From contig JAOUJU010000085.1 in assembly GCA_029883045.1 (NCBI GenBank), forward strand, positions 1 through 7,366: 7,366 nucleotides of DNA, in the 5' to 3' direction. The notes under the pieces were generated by a model, which saw nothing but the letters and a program-made list of their open reading frames with translations, had not been told where the DNA came from and ran no database searches. This stretch comes from Rhodospirillaceae bacterium. GTDB taxonomy: Bacteria > Pseudomonadota > Alphaproteobacteria > Rhodospirillales > Magnetovibrionaceae. The translations under genes and the position numbers were made by a program. Below, piece after piece: positions 1-3,641 of the stretch; positions within the stretch are counted from its first letter, which is position 1; the number at the start of each line of letters is the position of its first letter.

Positions 1-27
1 GCCTTTTGAATGGCCATAAATGGTTAA

Positions 28-103
<76 letters not shown>

Positions 104-170
104 TCACTATATAAAGCGGGCCATGTGGCCAAAGTTATTTGAGTTTGATTGTAAGAATAGAAAATAAGAA

Positions 171-368
171 ATGGCAAAAACAAGCCCAGCACAGTTTATC
201 GAAGAGGTTCGTCGGGAAACATCCAAGGTAACTTGGCCAACCCGTAAAGAAGCAGGTATTTCAACCACAATGGTTTTCATAATGGTCATACTTGCAGCTA
301 CGTTCTTTTTTATTGTTGATCAATTATTAGCTGTTGGCGTTAAAACCATTCTCGGTATTGGAGCTTAA
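171..368 (+). CDS. secE: Preprotein translocase subunit SecE
   Basis: SecE is the small essential subunit of the SecYEG translocon. It clamps SecY in the inner membrane and stabilises it. The 65-residue product has the short form typical of alphaproteobacteria: a cytoplasmic amphipathic N-terminal helix (about residues 6-20), the conserved hinge WPTRKE at 22-27, and one hydrophobic transmembrane span at about 31-50. The two extra N-terminal spans of the E. coli protein are absent, as expected for this shorter class. The ATG at 171 gives the expected MAKTSPAQFIEEVRRE start. Only a weak purine stretch (AATAAGAA) precedes it rather than a clear Shine-Dalgarno sequence. nusG follows after 3 bases, so the two genes form one transcription unit. 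Confidence 0.95.
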   Translation: MAKTSPAQFIEEVRRETSKVTWPTRKEAGISTTMVFIMVILAATFFFIVDQLLAVGVKTILGIGA

Positions 369-371
369 GCG

Positions 372-908
372 ATGGCCGCTAAGTGGTACGTCATTCACGT
401 ATATTCTGGTTTTGAAAAAAAGGTCGCAAGCTCTATTGAAGAGCAGGCCAAACAATCTGGAATGGACGATAAAATTTTACAGGTTTTAGTACCTAGCGAA
501 GAAGTGGTGGAAATGCGCCGCGGAACCAAGGTATCAAGTGACCGCAAATTTTTCCCCGGCTACGTGCTGGTAGAAATGGATATGACCGATGCCGCATGGC
601 ATTTGGTAAAGAACACACCAAAGGTCAGTGGATTTTTGGGAACACGCGACAAGCCGACCCCGATTTCGGAAGCCGAGGCAAAGCGTATACTTAATCAGGT
701 TGAGGAAGGCGTTGATCGTCCAAGGCCTTCAATTGTTTTCGAGATTGGCGAGCAGGTTCGTGTTACCGATGGTCCTTTTGCATCGTTTAACGGCCTAATT
801 GAAGATGTCGATGAAGAACGTGCCCGGGTAAAGGTCGCAGTTAGTATCTTTGGGCGCGCAACACCAGTGGAACTTGAATATTCACAGGTAGAAAAAGCGA
901 CCCAGTAG
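372..908 (+). CDS. nusG: Transcription termination/antitermination factor NusG
   Basis: NusG binds the beta' clamp of elongating RNA polymerase through its NGN domain. Its KOW domain contacts Rho or ribosomal protein S10, which links transcription to translation. The 178-residue length is normal for the family. The NGN domain covers about residues 4-108, with the conserved opening KWYVIHVYSGFEKKV (4-18) and core motif FFPGYVLVEM (60-69). The KOW domain covers about 124-175, with the signature GEQVRVTDGPFASFNG (126-141). The ATG at 372 has a GGAG Shine-Dalgarno at 360-363, which lies inside the end of secE and suggests translational coupling. The gene ends at TAG 906-908 and is followed by the rplK leader. 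No insertion between NGN and KOW is seen. Confidence 0.97.
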   Translation: MAAKWYVIHVYSGFEKKVASSIEEQAKQSGMDDKILQVLVPSEEVVEMRRGTKVSSDRKFFPGYVLVEMDMTDAAWHLVKNTPKVSGFLGTRDKPTPISEAEAKRILNQVEEGVDRPRPSIVFEIGEQVRVTDGPFASFNGLIEDVDEERARVKVAVSIFGRATPVELEYSQVEKATQ

Positions 909-924
909 TTAGTAAATATTAAAC

Positions 925-957
925 ATCGTGGGAGGCCCGCCATAGCCGTACCACGAT
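925..957 (+). promoter_or_regulatory. Candidate L1-binding autoregulatory hairpin in the rplK leader
   Basis: A 7-bp stem (925-931 with 951-957) and a 3-bp inner stem (934-936 GGC with 945-947 GCC) are separated by an asymmetric internal loop, GA on the 5' side and GTA on the 3' side. The strands GTGGGAGGC (928-936) and TACCAC (949-954) match, from memory, the two sides of 23S rRNA helix 76, where L1 binds. In E. coli, L1 represses its own L11-L1 mRNA by binding a leader that mimics this rRNA site. The element lies 31 bases upstream of the rplK start and 22 upstream of its Shine-Dalgarno, the expected place. The fold and match are visible in the sequence. The regulatory role is inferred. Confidence 0.8.
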
Positions 958-988
958 CTCAGCAACCAAATTAGAAACTGAGGATAAA

Positions 989-1417
989 ATGGCTAAAAAA
1001 GTGAAAGCAATTGTGAAATTGCAGGTACCGGCTGGTGCCGCTAACCCGTCACCGCCAATCGGCCCGGCTCTTGGCCAGGCAGGTCTTAACATCATGGAAT
1101 TCTGTAAAGCGTTTAACGCGCAGACCCAGCAATTGGAACAGGGCATGCCCATTCCGGTTGTTATCACTGCGTATCAGGATGCTTCGTTTGATTTCATTAC
1201 CAAAACCCCACCGGCAAGCTTTTTTCTGAAGAAAGCGGCAAAAATAAAAAAGGGTTCCAGCCTAACTGGCCGTGACTCCGTTGGCTCTGTGACATTTGCC
1301 CAGTGCCGTGAAATTGCCGAACAGAAAATGGCAGACCTTAACGCCCATGACCTTGATGCCGCCGCGGAAATGATCGCCGGCTCAGCAGTGTCTATGGGCA
1401 TCGAAGTGGTGAGGTAA
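989..1417 (+). CDS. rplK: 50S ribosomal protein L11
   Basis: L11 sits at the base of the L7/L12 stalk in the GTPase-associated centre, binds the 1070 region of 23S rRNA, and is needed for RelA stringent signalling. The 142-residue length is exactly typical. The N-terminal domain (about 1-70) carries the proline-rich motif PSPPIGPALGQAGLNI, whose P22 and P23 line the thiostrepton pocket. The C-terminal rRNA-binding domain (about 72-142) contains KTPPASFFLKKAA and ends with the usual SMGIEV motif. Lysines near the N-terminus (K3, K4) are candidate PrmA methylation sites. The ATG at 989 has GAGG at 980-983, with 5 bases between. The gene is 5 bases from rplA, so translation of the pair is likely coupled. 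The upstream hairpin is the probable L1 control site. Confidence 0.97.
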   Translation: MAKKVKAIVKLQVPAGAANPSPPIGPALGQAGLNIMEFCKAFNAQTQQLEQGMPIPVVITAYQDASFDFITKTPPASFFLKKAAKIKKGSSLTGRDSVGSVTFAQCREIAEQKMADLNAHDLDAAAEMIAGSAVSMGIEVVR

Positions 1418-1422
1418 TAGTA

Positions 1423-2118
1423 ATGGGAAATATTGGAAAACGTTTCAAAAAAGCAAGCGAAGGCATTAGCCGCGAAAAACATTATGGTATTGCCGAAGCT
1501 GTTAAACTGGTGAAAGCCAGCGCAACAACCAAATTCGATGAAACCGTCGAAATTGCTATTAACCTTGGGGTTGACCCTAAGCACGCTGACCAGATGGTTC
1601 GTGGTGTTGTGTCGCTGCCTAACGGAACCGGTAAAACAATTCGTGTTGCCGTGTTTGCGAAGGGTGACAAAGCCGAAGAAGCACGTAAAGCCGGTGCTGA
1701 CATGGTTGGCGATGATGATTTAGCCGAACAAATTCAAAAAGGCGAAAGCGGTTTTGATCGCTGTATTGCAACCCCTGATATGATGGTAACCGTCGGTAAA
1801 TTAGGTAAGGTTCTTGGCCCCCGTGGCCTTATGCCAAACCCGAAACTTGGCACCGTTACCAATGATGTCGCTAAGGCAGTTAAAGATGCCAAGGGTGGAC
1901 AAATTGAATTTCGCGCCGAAAAAGAAGGTATCGTGCATGCCGGTATTGGCAAGGCCAGCTTTGATGAAAAAGCTCTTGTCGAAAACGTCAGCACCTTCAT
2001 CGACGCAATAAACAAAGCAAAGCCTACGGGCGTGAAGGGTGTGTACATGAAAGGCATATCCATCAGTTCGACCATGGGGCCAGGTGTTAAAATTGACATG
2101 GCGTCAACCGTAGGCTGA
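1423..2118 (+). CDS. rplA: 50S ribosomal protein L1
   Basis: L1 forms the mobile stalk beside the E site, binds 23S rRNA helices 76-78 and helps eject deacylated tRNA. In E. coli it is also the translational repressor of the rplK-rplA message. The 231-residue product is of normal length. The family signature is VGKLGKVLGPRGLMPNP at 124-140. The start RFKKASEGISREKHYGIAEAV and the end KGVYMKGISISSTMGPGVKID are also characteristic of L1. Domain I is discontinuous (both termini) and domain II is the central part, about residues 70-160. The Shine-Dalgarno GAGG at 1411-1414 overlaps the last codons of rplK, consistent with coupling. A 320-base structured leader separates this gene from rplJ. Confidence 0.97.
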   Translation: MGNIGKRFKKASEGISREKHYGIAEAVKLVKASATTKFDETVEIAINLGVDPKHADQMVRGVVSLPNGTGKTIRVAVFAKGDKAEEARKAGADMVGDDDLAEQIQKGESGFDRCIATPDMMVTVGKLGKVLGPRGLMPNPKLGTVTNDVAKAVKDAKGGQIEFRAEKEGIVHAGIGKASFDEKALVENVSTFIDAINKAKPTGVKGVYMKGISISSTMGPGVKIDMASTVG

Positions 2119-2145
2119 GCACGCAGTTAGCGTGTTCAAAAAGTT

Positions 2146-2168
2146 TCACTGCTGCGGTGCAGTAGTGA
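2146..2168 (+). repeat. Strong hairpin at the 5' part of the rplJ leader
   Basis: Ten consecutive base pairs form between TCACTGCTGC (2146-2155) and GCAGTAGTGA (2159-2168), including one G-U pair, around a 3-base GGT loop. No T-run follows, so it is not a standard intrinsic terminator. It may be a processing site or part of the L10 leader fold. Confidence 0.7.
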
Positions 2169-2170
2169 TC

Positions 2171-2197
2171 GAAGACGGAAAAAGTTTTTCCGTTTTC
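2171..2197 (+). repeat. 27-base near-perfect inverted repeat in the rplJ leader
   Basis: The arms 2171-2183 and 2185-2197 are complementary over 13 positions (one G-T pair) around a single central base at 2184. As RNA the innermost A-U pairs would open to make a loop. The core is ACGGAAAAA facing TTTTTCCGT. It starts 2 bases after the preceding hairpin and ends 3 bases before the kink-turn stem. The T-run lies inside the stem and the GC content is low, so a terminator role is doubtful. It could also be a protein-binding palindrome in DNA. Confidence 0.65.
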
Positions 2198-2200
2198 ACC

Positions 2201-2265
2201 CTGTCCAAGACAGTAGGTGTCAGGCAATTTGGCTTGATTTAAAAAGTTATCGCCTACCGAGACAG
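2201..2265 (+). promoter_or_regulatory. L10-L12 binding element with kink-turn signature
   Basis: The two strands fit a kink-turn. The C-stem is CTGTC (2201-2205) with GACAG (2261-2265). A 3-base loop CAA (2206-2208) follows on the 5' strand. Tandem sheared pairs are possible between GA (2209-2210) and GA (2259-2260). The non-canonical-side stem is GTAGG (2213-2217) with CCTAC (2253-2257), with CA facing C at the junction. Inside is a 6-bp apical hairpin (2220-2225 with 2232-2237) followed by an A/T-rich stretch. L10 leaders of other bacteria are known to bind L10 through a kink-turn, and the position upstream of rplJ is right. The signature is seen in the sequence. The ligand is inferred from family knowledge. 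Confidence 0.82.
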
Positions 2266-2277
2266 TGCAGAAAAAAA

Positions 2278-2307
2278 CCGTTTCAACCGCATTTATGTGC
2301 GAAGCGG
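2278..2307 (+). repeat. Hairpin downstream of the kink-turn
   Basis: CCGTTTC (2278-2284) pairs with GAAGCGG (2301-2307) over 7 positions including one wobble. A smaller GCA/TGC pairing is possible inside. It is flanked by the complementary heptamers CAGTGCA (2263-2269) and TGCACTG (2319-2325), which could enclose it in a longer helix that competes with the kink-turn stem. Confidence 0.5.
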
Positions 2308-2389
2308 CTTGAATTTGTTGCACTGGGCAGGTAATCGGGTTTCTAAAGAGCCTTCTTTGATGGTTCCCCGGAAGCCTTGTTGTGCAACC

Positions 2390-2414
2390 GCATTTTTAAG
2401 TTGTTTAAAAATGC
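2390..2414 (+). repeat. A/T-rich hairpin before the rplJ ribosome binding site
   Basis: GCATTTTTAA (2390-2399) and TTAAAAATGC (2405-2414) are perfectly complementary over 10 bp around the loop GTTGT. It ends 13 bases before the GGAG Shine-Dalgarno of rplJ (2428-2431). It may shape access to the initiation region and is enclosed by the possible long-range pairing of 2335-2344 with 2421-2430. Confidence 0.65.
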
Positions 2415-2438
2415 ATATGAAGAAACTGGAGACGATCA

Positions 2439-2957
2439 GTGGACCGATCACAAAAAGAAGAGATGGTTGCTGAGCTTCACAAGACCTTTGTTAACGCCGA
2501 AATGGTTGTTGTAACCCACTACTCGGGTTTGACCGTTACGGAAATGGAGGACTTGCGCACCCAAATGCTCGAAGCTGGCGCTGGCTTTAAAGTGACAAAA
2601 AATCGGCTTACGCGTCTCGCCCTGAAGGATACCAAGTTCGAGGGTATGACCGACATGTTTACTGGCCCCACCGGAATTGCGTTTAGCGCAGACCCGGTAG
2701 CGGCAGCAAAAGTTGCGGTCAAATTTGCTAAAGGCAACGAAAAACTAATCGTTGTTGGCGGTGCCCTTGGTGAAGAACAGCTAAGCGTTGATGCCGTAAA
2801 AGCATTGGCAACACTGCCTTCACTCGACGAACTTCGTGGCAAACTTGTGGGACTTATGCAAGCACCCGCTACCAAGATTGCCGGTATTACTCAAGCACCT
2901 GCTGGCCAGTTGGCCCGCGTTATGGGTGCTTACGCCGCTCAGGGTGAAGCCGCTTGA
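2439..2957 (+). CDS. rplJ: 50S ribosomal protein L10
   Basis: L10 anchors the L7/L12 dimers to the 50S stalk base next to L11. In complex with L12 it represses its own mRNA. The product is 172 residues, a normal length. The N-terminal rRNA-binding domain (about 1-120) shows the conserved segments VVVTHYSGLTVTEMEDLR and KVTKNRL (51-57). The C-terminal helical tail (about 127-170, SLDELRGKLVGLMQAPATKI onward) carries the L12-dimer binding helix. The start is GTG at 2439, chosen because GGAG lies 7 bases upstream (2428-2431) and because MDRSQKEEMVAEL matches the usual alphaproteobacterial L10 N-terminus. rplL follows after 46 bases. Expression is probably controlled by the upstream kink-turn leader. 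Confidence 0.97.
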   Translation: MDRSQKEEMVAELHKTFVNAEMVVVTHYSGLTVTEMEDLRTQMLEAGAGFKVTKNRLTRLALKDTKFEGMTDMFTGPTGIAFSADPVAAAKVAVKFAKGNEKLIVVGGALGEEQLSVDAVKALATLPSLDELRGKLVGLMQAPATKIAGITQAPAGQLARVMGAYAAQGEAA

Positions 2958-3003
2958 TCCGACACATCTGAACCAATTGTTCAAGCCTATGGAGACTTAA
3001 ATT

Positions 3004-3375
3004 ATGGCTAATCTAGACAAAATAGTAGACGACCTTTCAGCCCTTACCGTTATGGAAGCAGCTGATCTTTCTAAAATGCTAGAAGAAAAGTGGGGCGTTT
3101 CCGCCGCCGCTCCGGTTGCTATGGCAGCTGGTCCTGGTGCAGCAGCAGAAGCCGCTGAAGAAAAGACCGAGTTTGACGTTATTCTTACCGCCGCTGGCGA
3201 ACAGAAAATTAACGTTATTAAAGAAGTTCGTGCAATCACCGGCCTTGGCTTGAAAGAAGCTAAAGACTTGGTTGAAGGCGCACCGAAGCCCGTTAAGGAA
3301 GGTATTTCCAAAGACGAAGCTGAAGAAACAAAGAAGAAACTCGAAGCAGCAGGTGCTGGCGTCGAGATTAAATAA
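3004..3375 (+). CDS. rplL: 50S ribosomal protein L7/L12
   Basis: L7/L12 is the multi-copy flexible stalk protein that recruits translational GTPases (EF-Tu, EF-G, IF2). The 123-residue product shows the three usual parts. The N-terminal dimerisation domain is residues 1-31 (LTVMEAADLSKMLEEKW). The Ala/Gly/Pro-rich hinge is about 33-53. The globular C-terminal domain is 54-123, with the factor-binding surface INVIKEVRAITGLGLKEAKDLV (69-90). The ATG at 3004 has GGAG at 2991-2994, 9 bases upstream. The gene follows rplJ closely, as expected. It usually needs higher output than L10 (several copies per ribosome), and its own good Shine-Dalgarno fits that. An 11-bp A/T-rich hairpin overlaps the stop codon. 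Confidence 0.97.
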   Translation: MANLDKIVDDLSALTVMEAADLSKMLEEKWGVSAAAPVAMAAGPGAAAEAAEEKTEFDVILTAAGEQKINVIKEVRAITGLGLKEAKDLVEGAPKPVKEGISKDEAEETKKKLEAAGAGVEIK

Positions 3376-3392
3376 GAAGTTTTCTTATTTAA
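3368..3392 (+). repeat. A/T-rich hairpin spanning the rplL stop codon
   Basis: TTAAATAAGAA (3368-3378) pairs perfectly with TTCTTATTTAA (3382-3392) around a 3-base loop. The rplL TAA (3373-3375) is inside the 5' arm. The overlapping palindrome TTATTTAAATAA (3385-3396) is an alternative. There are almost no G-C pairs, so stability is modest. It may mark the 3' boundary of the rplL coding region. Confidence 0.5.
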
Positions 3393-3397
3393 ATAAA

Positions 3398-3443
3398 ATC
3401 GGGGAAGGGCGGTGTCCTTTTTATAATTGGATACCGCCCCGAT
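3398..3443 (+). repeat. Large hairpin in the rplL-rpoB spacer (possible RNase III or attenuation element)
   Basis: GGGCGGTGTCC (3407-3417) pairs with GGATACCGCCC (3429-3439) over 11 positions with one G-U, around an 11-base A/T-rich loop. A further 4-bp outer helix (3398-3401 with 3440-3443) is possible across a 5-base bulge. No T-tract follows, so full termination is unlikely. In E. coli the same intergenic position holds a transcription attenuator and an RNase III cleavage site, which separate abundant ribosomal protein mRNA from rpoBC. This hairpin is the best candidate here for a comparable function. That assignment is by position only. Confidence 0.65.
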
Positions 3444-3456
3444 CCACCGCAATTCG

Positions 3457-3496
3457 CATCCATCTGCATAGGCTTGCCGAGCCGGGAACATGGATG
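3457..3496 (+). repeat. Second hairpin in the rplL-rpoB spacer
   Basis: CATCCAT (3457-3463) pairs with ATGGATG (3490-3496) over 7 bp. Inside, GGCT (3471-3474) pairs with AGCC (3480-3483). The 3' arm GGATG (3492-3496) could instead pair with CATCC at 3500-3504, so the fold may not be unique. A complementary heptamer in a region of this length is not statistically remarkable. Confidence 0.4.
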
Positions 3497-3542
3497 TGAC
3501 ATCCTCTGAAGTGTGGTTTTCCATAGGGACGGCATCCTTATG

Positions 3543-3616
3543 AAATACCCGCCGGGGGATTTTTGTGTTTTTAAGGGTATTTATTTTCGGCCCGGCAGCC
3601 GAAGCAATGAATACCC
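3543..3616 (+). promoter_or_regulatory. Candidate bistable rpoB leader element
   Basis: The strongest fold is an 11-bp stem, 3575-3585 with 3606-3616 (one G-U), topped after a 2-base bulge (3604-3605) by TTCGGC (3586-3591) with GCCGAA (3598-3603) and a 6-base loop. It ends 13 bases before the rpoB Shine-Dalgarno. The same GGGTATTT strand (3575-3582) is also perfectly complementary to AAATACCC at 3543-3550, and GCCGGG (3551-3556) is complementary to CCCGGC (3591-3596). These alternative pairs cross in a pseudoknot-like order and cannot coexist with the main hairpin. Between them lies a T-rich stretch (3561-3572). The pairings are directly visible. Any regulatory function is inference. Confidence 0.55.
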
Positions 3617-3641
3617 ACAACGAGACACCGAGGAAAAAATA

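Larger units (their letters stand above)
2119..2438 (+). promoter_or_regulatory. Structured mRNA leader of rplJ-rplL (L10 leader region)
   Basis: This 320-base gap has no credible gene. In order it contains a 10-bp hairpin (2146-2168), a 13-bp A/T-rich inverted repeat (2171-2197), a kink-turn helix (2201-2265), a hairpin (2278-2307), and a 10-bp A/T-rich hairpin (2390-2414) that ends 13 bases before the rplJ Shine-Dalgarno (2428-2431). Long leaders before rplJ in which L10-L12 binds far upstream of the start codon are established in E. coli and other bacteria. I found no convincing -35/-10 promoter pair, so whether rplJ has its own promoter here is undecided. No T-tract terminator is visible either. 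Confidence 0.75.

Noticed and set aside
1..27. 3' end of an upstream gene such as tuf
   Set aside because: The 27 bases show no recognisable C-terminal coding sequence of EF-Tu or any other protein, so nothing is annotated.
119..130. GGCCATGTGGCC hairpin after tRNA-Trp as a terminator
   Set aside because: The stem is only 4-5 bp and no T-tract follows. At most it affects tRNA 3' processing.
139..167. Possible promoter before secE (TTGAGT as -35)
   Set aside because: No acceptable -10 hexamer is found at the right spacing, and a start there would leave almost no leader before secE.
2171..2197. Inverted repeat as an intrinsic terminator of rplKA
   Set aside because: The T-run is part of the stem, the stem is A/T-dominated, and only TTTC follows. 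Kept only as an inverted repeat.
2087..2323. 78-codon - strand frame in the rplJ leader
   Set aside because: No ribosome binding site or family resemblance is visible, and the region is better explained by RNA hairpins on the + strand.
3422..3427. Perfect -10 hexamer TATAAT in the rplL-rpoB spacer
   Set aside because: No -35-like hexamer lies 16-18 bases upstream (the sequence there is GC-rich) and there is no extended -10 motif. It sits in the loop of a hairpin.
3272..3499. 75-codon + strand frame running from rplL into the spacer
   Set aside because: It starts inside rplL in another frame, has no ribosome binding site, and its composition reflects the rplL reading frame shift.
2997..3620. 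207-codon open frame on the - strand across rplL and the rplL-rpoB spacer
   Set aside because: It is antisense to rplL, has low-complexity Ser/Ala runs typical of a shadow of an Ala/Glu-rich gene, and matches no family I recognise.
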